The position numbers were made by a program, and so were the translations under genes. From positions 61,856,957-61,920,956 of the forward strand of contig CM055096.1 of the NCBI GenBank assembly GCA_029204225.1: a stretch of DNA of 64,000 nt, given 5' to 3'. Source of the DNA: Diphasiastrum complanatum (Eukaryota > Streptophyta > Lycopodiopsida > Lycopodiales > Lycopodiaceae). Each line of letters begins with the position of its first letter. Position 1 is the stretch's first letter. The notes under the pieces are model-generated. The model did not search any database, was not told the DNA's origin, and worked only from the letters and a program-made list of their open reading frames with translations. Positions 1 through 10,709 of the stretch are shown here, piece after piece.

Positions 1-1035
1 CCTCTTACACTTTTCTAACTTCTATGTTTGATGAGCCAAGTTGCTTTGAAGAAGCTATGGAGTCACAAGAATGGAGGGATGCCATGCAAAAAGAGTATGA
101 TGCTCTTATGGAGAATCATACATGGAAGCTTGTGGATCTTCCTTAAGGAAGAAAGCCATTTGAGTGCATATAGATCTATAGATTGAAGTACAATCAAGAT
201 GAGAGCATCAACAAACACAAGGCAAGGCTAGTGGCAAAGGGGTTCTTGCAAACCAAGGGAGTAGATTTTGATGAAACTTTTGCTCCTGTTGCTAAGCTAG
301 TTTCCATAAGGTTGATTATTTCTCTTGCAACTACTTTCAATTGGCCTCTATTTGAACTTGACGTGACTAATGCTTTTCTCAATGGATATTTGGAAGAGGA
401 GATTTTCATGAGGCAACCCGAGGGTTTCATCAAAGAAGAAAAAGTGTGTTTGTTGCTAAGAAGCCTTTATGGGCTTAAGCAAGCACCTAGAGCTTGGTAC
501 TCTAGGTTGAATACCTTCTTGAACTCTATTAAGTTTGTTGTAAGTGCTTATGATCCTTCTTTGTACTTAAGATTTAATGATGGTAAAATCATCATTCTCA
601 TTTTGTATGTTGATGACATTATCCTTAGTGGAAATGATCTTGATGGTATACAAGAAGTGAAAGTAGCATTGTTTAAGGAGTTTAAGATGGTGGATCTTGG
701 TAATTTTCATTTCATATTAGGAATAGAGGTTTCAAGAGGCAAGTATTTGATTTTTATTTTCAATCCAAATATGCTTCTTCTATCTTAGAAAAGTTTGAAA
801 TGAAAGATTGTAAAGGAGTAGAACTCCTATGGAGCAAAATGTAAAAGTTTCCAATATTGATGATGGAGCATCCTTTGAGGACATCACACTATATAGGAGA
901 CTTGTAGGCTCCTTGATGTATCTTACTATAACTAGACTTGATCTAAGTTATATTGTAGGCAAACTAAGCCAATCTATGCAAAATCCATTGGTTTGTCATT
1001 GGAAAAATGTAAAAAGGGTGTTGAGGTACATTGGG
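1..1035 (+). pseudogene. pol: Copia A: reverse transcriptase / RNase H remnant
   Basis: This is the C-terminal part of a Ty1/copia polyprotein that enters from the left window edge. The opening reads EAMESQEWRDAMQKEYDAL, the usual segment just before copia RT. An in-frame TAA follows near 144 and another stop near 171. The RT core runs 183-788 with LDVTNAFLNGYLEEEIFM, SLYGLKQAPRAWYSRL and the catalytic YVDDIILSG. The frame then breaks near 788 and resumes at 829 with the linker and start of RNase H (RRLVGSLMYLTITRLDLSY). Homology stops near VLRYI at about 1035, so most of RNase H is missing. It is a decayed, inactive copy. Family assignment is secure from the RT motifs; its 5' part lies outside the window. 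Confidence 0.9.
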
Positions 1036-1115
1036 CCACCAAGAATATCTATCTTGGATATTTTTGTGTTTCTAGTTTGTGAGAAAATATCACATGTCTG
1101 GAGCATGTTCTCACA

Positions 1116-1645
1116 TGTAGAAAAAGTAAAAATAGTTTAGTCATGTTGAGTTTAGGGGCATAAAGATTTTGTATCAAGCATCTTGGTGTAGAACTTTGAT
1201 AGGGCCAATTTTGGCTTTAGAGGTCAAATGGTCAAGTACACATGTTTTGCCATGATTAGGCCAAAATTTAATTGTGATGTAACTCGAGGTAGTTAGGTTG
1301 CTTACACATGTCAAGTTTAGGTTTGATGAGTGATGCACCTTATGTGGTGGCAAAAGTCAAAGGGTCCAATTATAAGTGAGAAAATTGGTAGAAGAGCCCA
1401 ATCAAAATATAAAAAATTTAAACTCACTCATACAATAGGATGTTAGAGGTCTTAGAAAAGGGGTCCAATAGGATTGAAGCTTGTATCTTTACAAGTTCTA
1501 TATGTACATTGATTTTCTATCATAATCTAATGTGAGTTTTTGAGTCAATTTGGAGATTCATCAACTTTGAGTGTATTTATCTCTCTACCCTTCACCAAAA
1601 GTGGTGGTTTTTCTCTCTACCCAAGGAGAGGAGCTTGTTGGGATT
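1116..1645 (+). repeat. Diverged copia LTR-like sequence following copia A
   Basis: The stretch begins TGTAGAAAAAG and aligns loosely with the 737-bp LTR of copia B. It shares the TCAAGCATCTTGGTGTAGAA block, GGTCCAATAGGATT and the paired TCTCTCTACCC / CCCAAGGAGAGGAGCTTG blocks near the LTR centre. No matching partner LTR or TSD is visible. It is probably the degraded 3' LTR of copia A or a relative, and the right boundary is soft. Confidence 0.55.
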
Positions 1646-3730
1646 GTGCTCATTTCAACAAAGCAGACATTATCTACTGTTCATAAACTTAAATCAAATC
1701 TGCAATGTCAGTTTGCTACCCAAAAGATGATTGATCGTAGTATGAAGCAGTAGCTACAACTATAGGGCTCAACTCTATTCGAGCGTAACCTTCAAGACTG
1801 TTTAGCTTTTCCAACAGTGGCTGCAGAGTACAACAGATCCCAACACCCACTTATTCTAATATCTATTTTAGCACATTGTATCATGTACTATAGGCTAGCA
1901 ATGGTGTCCATTGTGTTTGCAACCATGTCCTTGTTTAAATAAAATTGTAGCTACAATGAAGCATCAACAATATGTTCATGAGCATAAATGTATATCGTTC
2001 ATAAACAAGACCCTAGATTCTCATCATCACTATGACATGTTGCTGAACATAAAGATAAACATAATTGTGTTTTGTTCATGAATAAAATTATCTTGGATTA
2101 TTTGTCATCACCAAACCACTTGTATCGTGACAATTGAGTATTCTTTGATAATGCTCATCAAAAACTAAAATATCAATGATTAATATTTATAGCCACATGA
2201 TTACCTTCATTGCTTGAAAACTAGCTACAATATACTCAATTTCCACACCTGATATATATGATTGAGATTCTTATGAGTTCAAAAAGTACACATGTAGTAA
2301 GCATAAAACAGTATCCTATGGTTAAACATAAAAGTTAATTGACATCATAAATTAAATATTTGTCATAAAGAAGACCACTACATACATCAGCCTACCAACA
2401 AAACTCTTAAATCGAATTGATTGCATAATCAACATGTTCCTCATTTGTTTAATGACTAATATATAATTTGGAAAAATTGCAATGACCTCCATATAAATAG
2501 TAAGGTAGCTTCAAATATGTGACTTTTGACTAAGGTGAATGACTATAAGTTTTGTGATTTTTTCTTGATTTGAATGCCCAAGACAACAATGTAAACATCC
2601 ATAAGCAAGCTTCTCTATAGAAATACTTGATCACTATTCATAGGAAATAACCGAGTTAACCACAATCAATTAAGAGAATAACAAATACTTTTGCTAGAGT
2701 TGGCCAGCTTAAAGGGTATTTGTTAAGTAATTGAGTTTATTAATTTTTAAGAATACTTAATTCTATTGATTTTCCAATTAGAAACTTGTAATATGTCATT
2801 AGAAAAAATTTGAGCCTTTGAAGGTGCATTTCCAAAAAGTTACCTGCACATGAACAATGAATACAAAATGCATGGTTTGGTTGGTCGCTCTTGAATGAAC
2901 TATTTAAGATCTAAGCTTAATAGATCTTCAAGTTGCATGGTGTCTATTGTTGATTGCTTTTTGAGCATGTACATCTGAGCCATTATAATGTTGTCTACAT
3001 CTGAGCCATTATTATGATAGCCTTCTAAGTCACTAGAGATATTTCTAAGCTATGAGCCATCATATGTTGATCGCTCCTACCTGAGCTATATAGCTTCTAC
3101 TATCAATAGCCACTTGAGCCATGAATGAGGAGAACAAGCTTCCTGAAGTTGGTCGCACTTATTAGCACATAAAATTTGCTATAACATGTTGTGGGCCAGT
3201 ATTGATAGCCATGATTCTATGTTGGAATCCATGTAATTACTATCATATGCAAGCAACTAGTCATCTAAGCAATAAGTTCCAATGGCTTACCATTTAATGT
3301 TTTATGATGACGTTGTTTATATGGTGTGTGTGAAAAGATTATCAATGTTTTACTATATGCATGAATGTTTTGTTGTATTACAATAGAGATATTCACTTTG
3401 AATATGAAACTTTTTTTTTAAAGTGCTCATTTAACTATGAGAATATGTGAGTGTAATGCTACCATGATATAACATCAGACTCAGATTTGATTAAAGTCTA
3501 GATTATGCGTGTTTACTAAAGATAAAATGATTTAAGATTATTATGGATTTCTATTGATAATACTATTCTTGGAACTCAATGAGCTTGATGTTGGAGTTTA
3601 AAAACTTAATTGATAAAATGCACAATTAAATTGAGAGTAATTACAACTATGAATGATGAGATATTGCATAGAGGAAGTTTTTCTCTTTCCAATAGCTAAG
3701 TTGCAATCTTGCCTCCTTGAAACACAATAG
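1646..3730. other. AT-rich stretch with no recognisable gene
   Basis: No ORF with recognisable similarity, no LTR end and no RNA gene is seen. The motif GAGCCAT or its near variants recurs at irregular spacing between about 2975 and 3125, twice in the longer form CATCTGAGCCATTAT. This looks like a decayed short repeat. The rest is featureless intergenic or old repeat sequence. Confidence 0.5.
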
Positions 3731-4158
3731 TGTGAAGTTTTTAGCACGTGTGAACTTCACCACACCCTACAAGATCTTACTGAGGTGTTGTGATTGCAGA
3801 AGATTGATCAAAGAACAATATGCTTGAAAAATCTAAGGCAAGAGCACAATGGCATACATCTGATGAAGAAATCTAACTCTTCACTATGAGAAATGAATGT
3901 CAAAAATAATTCTAAGTGTTTAGTATGGGAAAAAGAGACTGCTCTCAAGTAGAGAGAGAAAATCAGGCATAGAAAACTTGGGTAGAGAGAGAATGAGTCC
4001 AAAACACCAAAATCTCAATATTCACAATATGGCAAAACATGCCCAACTTTCCTACATGAGAGAGACTCAAATTCCTACAGTGGAGTTGCATGGAAAATCC
4101 ACTTAACTGAACTAATTCACCTACCAGACATCCACATGTGTAACTGCATGCATGTATG
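3731..4158 (-). repeat. Copia C 3' LTR, distal part (split by copia B)
   Basis: On the minus strand this is the terminal part of the 3' LTR of copia C; on the plus strand it begins TGTGAAGTTTTTAGCACGTG. It keeps the paired GTAGAGAGAGAAAATC / GGGTAGAGAGAGAATG blocks typical of LTRs in this window. The LTR resumes at 10393 after copia B, whose GTATG TSD lies at 4154-4158 and 10393-10397. No second LTR of C is recognisable. Confidence 0.65.
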
Positions 4159-4895
4159 TGTGAAGAATTGAAAAAGATTATCTATGTTAGATATAGGGGT
4201 CTTATGTTTTTTACATCAAGCATCTAGGTGTAGGATGTTGATAGGAATAAATTTGGCATAGATGGCAAATTATGCATTTCCACTTGTAATGCCACTATTG
4301 AGCCAAAATAGAGTAAGAGGCTAAACACTTGCCAATTAGAGTGTAGACAAGTGTAAAGTTTTTGTCTGCTGAATTCCAAGAGGTCCAATAGGATTTAGAG
4401 GTGGAACCTTGTGAGGTCCAATAGGAAATTGAGGTGTGCTTGAATATAGTCCAATAGAATTAAGAGGTGCATGGATCAATGATCCAATAGGATCAAGAGG
4501 TGACAAAATATATTCCAATCATAGTTAAGCATAGTGGTAGCTCGTGGACCTACTAGTATCATTGTACTCCTCATTTTGAAGCCAATTGATTTGGTGATTT
4601 CATGGATTTTGTGAGTTATTGGATTTCTAGCTTTTTCTCTCTACCCGAGAGCCCATGATGCATTTTCTCTCTCTACCTGAGGAGAGCAGCTTGTTTTTAC
4701 TTAGATTATGTTTTGAATACTTCCCACACGTGTGAGTGAGAGTTGGAAGTGATTGAATGCATGTAGTAGTGTGTTTTTGCCATAGGATTCAAGATTGATC
4801 TTGAATCTCAATCTAGTCTTGATCTTGGTGCATCTACACACCTTAGGAGATCACAAATACATGTAGTGGACAGTCCACACGTGTGAAATTCAACA
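4159..4895 (+). repeat. Copia B 5' LTR
   Basis: The LTR is 737 bp with TG...CA ends. Its U3 holds CCAAT boxes starting at 4385, 4418, 4451, 4484 and 4515, spaced 33, 33, 33 and 31 bp. Each sits in a repeated unit resembling TCCAATAGGATTTAGAGGTG. Further in are two CT-rich blocks (TTTTCTCTCTACCC and TCTCTCTACCTGAGGAGAGC) and the palindrome CACACGTGTG at 4876-4885, just before the LTR end. Confidence 0.95.
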
Positions 4896-4908
4896 TGGTA
4901 TCAGAGCC
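4896..4908 (+). other. Copia B primer binding site
   Basis: TGGTATCAGAGCC directly follows the 5' LTR. This matches the usual plant copia PBS complementary to the 3' end of initiator methionine tRNA. Confidence 0.92.
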
Positions 4909-5652
4909 TACCTGAGGTTACCATGCATTTCGATCCATCTAAGTGAAATTTTTTTTATCAATCTTGACCTAGAAGTTGTCAAGGCCCATTTTTCTAGCTA
5001 TCTTGTTCAATCTTGGATCAAAAGAGATCAAAAGGACATTGATTGGGTCTGATCTAATACTGTACGGAATCAAATGCTCAGACACGTGTGAGGAACATCC
5101 AATTTTAGTTTGGAAGTTTTCTCTCATGTTTGATCCATTTATCTTGCTTGATAGCTTGTTTTGAAGCTACTTTTGTCTAGTTTTTGTTGCAATCAGTTTC
5201 ATTCCATTTGGTTGAGCCAATCAAAAGTTATAAGCTTTTAAAGAGGGTTAGGTAGGGCACCTAGACCTGGGTGGACACATTTGGTTTGGTCAAGAGGTTG
5301 CTTGGTTGATCCAAAATCACAGTTGTATGCTTGCCAATCTCATATATATGTAATCTAGGCACTGTTTTGAGATCTTAGCCGTTTTGTTTCATGCAATATC
5401 ATTGTATTTGAGTCAAATTTGGTTTCTTAGTGTATTTCACACGTGCTAAGAGTGTTAGATCCTAACTTTGCCTATACTCCATCATTTGATGTGAAATAGA
5501 TCTTGTTTTAGAGAGATTTGAGTAGCTAGTGAGAATCAATTCACAAATTGTTGTAAGATCTTTCATAGGAGGAGATAGTACTCAATTATTGGATCCTATT
5601 GAAAGTGTGTAACAACATTTATTGTTCATCATTTGAGTTTTCTTCACTTCAA
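4909..5652 (+). other. Copia B 5' leader (untranslated)
   Basis: About 740 bp lie between the PBS and the first gag ATG, with no coding signal. The same leader is found in copia D in reverse orientation (22737-23465). Confidence 0.8.
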
Positions 5653-6516
5653 ATGTCTTCAATGGGTTCATCCTTGTTGGAACCAAGTGAAAGATTGACC
5701 ACTTCAAATTATTCAATTTGGAAAATGAGGATGGAGTCCATCTTGATCCTTCAAGACGTGATGGACATAGTTCTTGGCCTTGAAGAAGAACCACAAGTTC
5801 TTCAAGAGGTTCAAAAATACAAAAAGAGAGCTAGGATGGCTCTCCACTACATTAAGATGAATGTCTCTAATGAGATATTGAGGGAGATAGGTACTTGTAC
5901 AACAGCCAAAGAAGCTTGGGATTGTCTCAAGACTATCTATGAGGCTAAGAATACCTCTAGGCTTCTCACTCTTAGGAATCAAATCTTTCAAAGTAGCCAA
6001 AAGAGTGATGAGAGTGCATCTAGTTATGTTTTGAGAGTAAAAGATATTCATAGAGAGCTTGCTTGTATTGGTGATTTCATCAATCAAAATGAGCTAGTTC
6101 AAGTCATTCTTAATGGCTTGAGAGGTGAATTTGATAATCTTGTCCAATCCTATGCCATTAAGGAGGAGCTACCAAGTTTGGAGGCTCTCCAAAGTGTGCT
6201 AATTTTAGAAGAATCAAGACAAGAGTACAAGCTCTTGAGGATGGACAAGCTTTCTCTCTCTCATAATGATGGCAAAGCTCTCTTTGCCAAGGATAAGCAC
6301 AAAGAGAGGAGCAAGAACCAACATCAACAATCCTCAAGCAAGGACAAAGTCAAATCCAAAGACAAAGATGAGGAGGAAGATGATTCCTCTAATGCTTCAT
6401 CATCCAAGCTCAAGAAGAAGAAGATCAAGTGCTTTTATTGTGGCAAGAAAGGTCATTATGCCACCAATTGCTTCAAACAAAAAGAATCAACTCAAGCAAG
6501 CCAATATTACCAATGA
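5653..6516 (+). CDS. gag: Copia B Gag
   Basis: This capsid/nucleocapsid polyprotein of about 287 aa packages element RNA into virus-like particles. The N-terminal copia Gag region reads ERLTTSNYSIWKMRMESIL with the downstream hallmark YKKRARMALHYIKMNVS. The UBN2-type core follows, then a Lys/Asp/Ser-rich basic linker and one CCHC zinc knuckle, CFYCGKKGHYATNC (6430-6471). I chose the ATG at 5653 (MSSMGSS) over the in-frame ATG at 5599 because family members start there. The frame closes at TGA 6514-6516, and pol continues in the +1 frame, which is unusual for copia (see findings). Gag itself looks intact. Confidence 0.85.
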   Translation: MSSMGSSLLEPSERLTTSNYSIWKMRMESILILQDVMDIVLGLEEEPQVLQEVQKYKKRARMALHYIKMNVSNEILREIGTCTTAKEAWDCLKTIYEAKNTSRLLTLRNQIFQSSQKSDESASSYVLRVKDIHRELACIGDFINQNELVQVILNGLRGEFDNLVQSYAIKEELPSLEALQSVLILEESRQEYKLLRMDKLSLSHNDGKALFAKDKHKERSKNQHQQSSSKDKVKSKDKDEEEDDSSNASSSKLKKKKIKCFYCGKKGHYATNCFKQKESTQASQYYQ

Positions 6517-9500
6517 GAATGAAGACACTATTGCAAGTGATGGAGAGGGATCTCTTATGGTCTCTAGTTTCTCATCTTCTCCTTTCAAGAAGGACGGCCT
6601 ATGGTATATTGATAGTGGAGCCTCTTCACATATGTGTAGCTCCAAGGACTCTTTCTCTTCTATTGCACCTTATGATGGAGTCAAGAAATCAATATACACT
6701 GCAAATGATTTTGAATGTCCTATTGAAGGCATAGGGAACATTCCCTTGAAGCTTGCATCCTCTAAAGTTCTTTCTCTCTCTAGAGTTCTTTATGTACCTA
6801 AGCTTACCAAGAATCTTATTAGTGTTGGCCAATTGCTTGATAATGGCCTTGATGTAAAATTCAATGTTGATACATGCACTATCAAGAAGAATGATGAGAT
6901 ACTTGCATTAGGATCTAGATTTGGTGGCATCTATAAACTAGATCCAAATGAGTATGTGAATGCTTGTAATGTTGCTCTTGTGAACAAGCTCTCTATGGAG
7001 GAATTATGGCATAGGAGGTTGGGACATCCCAACTACAAATCCATGCTCTCTATGATCAAAGAATCCAAAGCTATTGGCTTGCCAAAGTCATTCTCCAAGA
7101 AGATCAAGCCTTGTGAGGCTTGTGCTATTGCTAAATCTCACAAAAAGCCATTTACAAGATCTTCTATCAAAAGCAAGCATCCTTTGGAGTTAATCCACTT
7201 GGATGTGCATTTCTCATCAACTAACAAACAAGGGAGGAGCCACTTGTTTTGTTACTTTCATTGATGATTACACAAGATTCACTTGGATATATCTTCTTGC
7301 TTCAATATCTATGGTGTTTGATCATTTCCTTATTTTCAAAGCTTATGTAGAGAAGCAATTCTCATTAAAGATTAAAGCTCTTAGAAGTGATGGAGGTGGT
7401 GAATATATCTCCAATAAATTTCAAGATTTTTGTGAGCTTGAAGACATTAAAAGAGAGTTTTCTTGTGCCTACTCTCATCTCAAAATGGAGTGGCCGAGAG
7501 AAAGAATAGATCTCTATGTGAATGTGCAAAATCTATGAGAATTGAGGCATCTTTGCCCAAAGATTTTTGGGGAGAAGCCATTAATTGTGCAAATTATCTT
7601 TGCAATAGGCTCCCACATATAGCTCTTGGAGGAAAGTCACCATATGAAATCTTATTTTTTAAGAAGCCTAAGGTTGATCACCTTAGAGTTTTTGGATGCT
7701 TATGCTTTGTCCATATGCCCTTGGAAACAAGGAAGAAGGAAGATCCTAGTGCATGCAAAGGGATCATGGTTGGATACTCATCCACCAAGAAGGCCTATAG
7801 AGTCTTTATACTCTCTACTTCTCAAGTTATTGAAACTAGAGATGTTGTCTTTCATGAACATCAACACTCATCATTTGAAGAGGCCAAGATCAAGAAATCT
7901 ATGGATGCATTATCAATTATTGATTTTGAAGACAATCATGATGTGATGGGGTCGAGATTTGAAGAAGACTCTCCTCGGATTTTTTCACCAAGAAGATCCA
8001 TGAGGGATAGATCCGAGCCTAAGAGGCTCTCATATGTTGACAAAGGCAAACAAGTGGATCTTGATTCCACTAATGTTTTTTATGTCTCTCATGAAGAGCC
8101 AAAGAATGTACAAGAGGCACTCAATACCAAGGAGTGGTATGATGCCATGAAGCAAGAGTATGATGCATTGATCACCAACAATACTTGGGAGCTTGTGGAT
8201 CCTCCTTCCAACAAGCATGTGATTGGTTGCAAGTGGGTATTTTGGATCAAGTTCAATCATGATGGCACCATCAACAAGCATAAAGCAAAATTATGTGCCA
8301 AAGGATTTGCGCAAATCCATGGTCTTGATTTTGAGGAGACCTTTGCACCTGTTGCAAAGATGGTGACAATAAGAATTCTTATTTCTCTTGCTTGTTTTTT
8401 CAAGTGGAAGGTGTTCCAATTAGATGTATCCAATGCTTTTCTAAATGGTTATCTTGAGGAGAAGATCTATATGGAACAACCTCAAGGATTCATCAAGGAT
8501 GAGTCCAAAGTGTGCTTGCTCTTCAAAAGTCTTTATGGACTCAAGCAAGTACCAAGATCATGGTACTCAAGACTTAACTCTTTTTTTATCTCACTAGGAT
8601 TTACTCTTAGTGACTATGATCCTTCCATGTATCTAAAGTTTGTTGATAGCAATATTGTCATTCTTCTAGTTTATGTTGATGACATTATTCTTTGTGGAAG
8701 TTGTATCAAGCTAGTTGATGAAACCAAGCTAGCACTTGGATGTGAGTTTAAAATGCAAGATCTAGGAGAGATACATTACATCCTAGGCCTAGAAATTGTT
8801 TTTTATGAAAATCATGTCTTTATATGCCAATCTAGATATGCTCACTCTATGTTGAGAAAATTCCATATGGAAAATTCTAAGAGCATAGATACTCCAATGG
8901 AGCAAATTGTAAAAGATCCTAATAAAGGTGATGAAAGATCCTTTGAGGACATCACACTTTTTAGGAGTCTTGTAGGCTCCTTGATTTGGCTTACCATTAC
9001 TAGGACTGATCTTAGTTTTTGTGTGCACAAATTGAGTGAATTTATGCAAGATCCTAAGATCCATCATTGGAAGATGGCCAAGAGGATTCTAAGATATGTA
9101 TCTTCATCTTGTGATTATGGTCTACTCTATAAAAAGTGAAGATCTATCCATTATTGGCTACTCGGATTCGGACTTTGCAAGTGACAAGATGGATCGGAAG
9201 TCTATTAGTGCATACACTATCTTTCTTGGAGGCAATCTAATATCTTGGCTTTCCAAAAAGCAAGATACTATATCTCTCTCTTCATGTGAGGCCGAGTACA
9301 AAGCACTCACTACAACTACCAAAGAAGTGCTTTGGATCAAGAGGTTATTAATGGAACTAAAGTGCATCAAGGAGGATGATCTACCAATGATCAAGTGTGA
9401 TAATATCTCGGCCCAAGCTCTTGCCAATAATCCCATATTTCATGCAAGAAGCAAGCACATAGAAGTGGCACACCATTTTGTGAGAGAAAAGCTTATTGGA

Positions 9501-9637
9501 GAAGAAATCTATTTGGAGCATGTCAACTCGTCCTCTTGTATTGCCGATCTACTCACCAAGCCTTTGAGCAAAAGTGCTTTCATCAAGCATAGATCTAATC
9601 TTGGTGTTATATCAAGATCAATGCTCAAATCTTCATA
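6472..9637 (+). pseudogene. pol: Copia B Pol: protease, integrase, RT, RNase H (frameshifted)
   Basis: Domains in order: retropepsin with WYIDSGASSHMCSS near 6602; GAG-pre-integrase zinc finger ELWHRRLGHPNYKSM near 7004 with CEACAIAKSH; the DDE integrase core; RT with QLDVSNAFLNGYLEE, SLYGLKQVPRSWYSRL and catalytic YVDDIILCG near 8670; and RNase H with YSDSDFASDKMDRKS, SLSSCEAEYKAL and HIEVAHHFVREK up to 9637. Compared with copia D it has a one-base insertion near 7225, a one-base deletion near 7472 (the integrase SPSQNGVAERKN region) and an extra A near 9131. Each changes frame, so no full Pol can be made. The region up to 6516 overlaps Gag in another frame. Confidence 0.9.
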
Positions 9638-9642
9638 GATAA

Positions 9643-9655
9643 TTTTTAGGAGGAG
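9643..9655 (+). other. Copia B polypurine tract
   Basis: TTTTTAGGAGGAG abuts the 3' LTR start (TGTGAAG). This is the expected plus-strand primer position for reverse transcription. Confidence 0.8.
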
Positions 9656-10392
9656 TGTGAAGAATTGAAAAAGATTATCTATGTTAGATATAGGGGTCTT
9701 ATGTTTTTTACATCAAGCATCTAGGTGTAGGATGTTGATAGGAATAAATTTGGCATAGATGGCAAATTATGCATTTCCACTTGTAATGCCACTATTAAGC
9801 CAAAATAGAGTAAGAGGCTAAACACATGCTAATTAGAGTGTAGACAAGTGTAAAGTTTCTGTTTGATGAATTCCAAGAGGTCCAATAGGATATAGAGGTG
9901 GAACCTTGTGAGGTCCAATAGGAAATTGAGGTGTGCTTGAATATAGTCCAATAGAATTAAGAGGTGCATAGATCAATGGTCCAATAGGATCAAGAGGTGA
10001 CAAAATGTGGTCCAATCATAGTTAAGCATAGTGGTAGCTCGTGGACCTACTAGTATCATTGTACTCCTCATTTTGAAGTGAATTGATTTGGTGATTTCAT
10101 GGATTTTGTGAGTTATTGAATTTCTAGCTTTCTCTCTCTACTCGAGAGCTCTTGATGTATTTTCTCTCTCTACCCTAGGAGAGCAGCTTGGTTTTACTTA
10201 GATTATTTCTTGAATACTTCCCACACGTGTGAGTGAGAGTTGGAAGTGATTGAATGCATGTAGTAGTGTGTTTTTGCCATAGGATTGAAGATTGATCTTG
10301 AATCTCAATCTAGTCTTGATCTTGGTGCATCTACACACCTTAGGAGATCACAAGTACATGTAGTGGACAATCCTCACGTGTGAAATTCAACA
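9656..10392 (+). repeat. Copia B 3' LTR
   Basis: The 3' LTR is 737 bp, the same length as the 5' LTR, with about 29 substitutions by eye and no indels. It ends AATTCAACA immediately before the TSD GTATG. Confidence 0.95.
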
Positions 10393-10696
10393 GTATGTTG
10401 CATGTACTACATGTCAACTCATAAAACTGCCTAGACATGTGTAGATCACAGAAACTACTTTGCATGTTGCATGCACTGATTGCATGTGGCTTGCATGCAT
10501 ATAGTAAAACTTTGCATGCTATCTAAACATCTGCATGTCATCATAATTGAACCAATCTAACTCAAATCCGAGCTACACTAGAAGGATATGTGCTCAATTC
10601 ACACTCCTTTTATGTACAACATGAATTTTAGTGGAAATCACCATGGACATGACCCCAAACTCGAGATAGGAAGATAATATTTAAATAATCTTCACA
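10393..10696 (-). repeat. Copia C 3' LTR, proximal part
   Basis: On the minus strand the LTR begins TGTGAAGATTATT at 10696, right after a polypurine tract (TTTTAAGGAGGAG). It runs down to 10393, where copia B interrupts it, and continues at 4158. The first five bases (GTATG) are the duplicated target of copia B. Confidence 0.75.
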
Positions 10697-10709
10697 CTCC
10701 TCCTTAAAA

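Larger units (their letters stand above)
4159..10392 (+). mobile_element. Copia B: complete LTR retrotransposon, nested in copia C LTR
   Basis: The element is 6,234 bp with two LTRs of 737 bp each, beginning TGTGAAGAATTG and ending AATTCAACA. It is flanked by a perfect 5-bp TSD, GTATG, at 4154-4158 and 10393-10397. A PBS follows the 5' LTR and a polypurine tract precedes the 3' LTR. Domain order is gag, protease, integrase, RT, RNase H, which defines Ty1/copia. I count about 29 differences between the LTRs (about 4%), so it is an older insertion than copia D. The pol frame is broken at three places, so it is structurally complete but not autonomous. Confidence 0.95.

Noticed and set aside
1560-1840. 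Possible host exon (LSTVHKLKSNLQCQFATQKM)
   Set aside because: Overlaps the end of LTR-like sequence, with no splice signals or homology I can recognise.
2975-3125. Possible tandem repeat or CRISPR-like array of GAGCCAT
   Set aside because: Units are short, irregularly spaced and degenerate, and the sequence is eukaryotic.
3808-4002. Minus-strand ORF of 64 codons
   Set aside because: Falls within copia C LTR sequence; a chance frame.
4336-4518. 60-aa Pro/Ile-rich ORF repeated at seven places (also 9833, 16347, 18262, 23856, 47800)
   Set aside because: It lies antisense in the LTR U3 and arises from the 33-bp CCAAT repeat (PLNPIGPL-type units). There is no evidence of translation.
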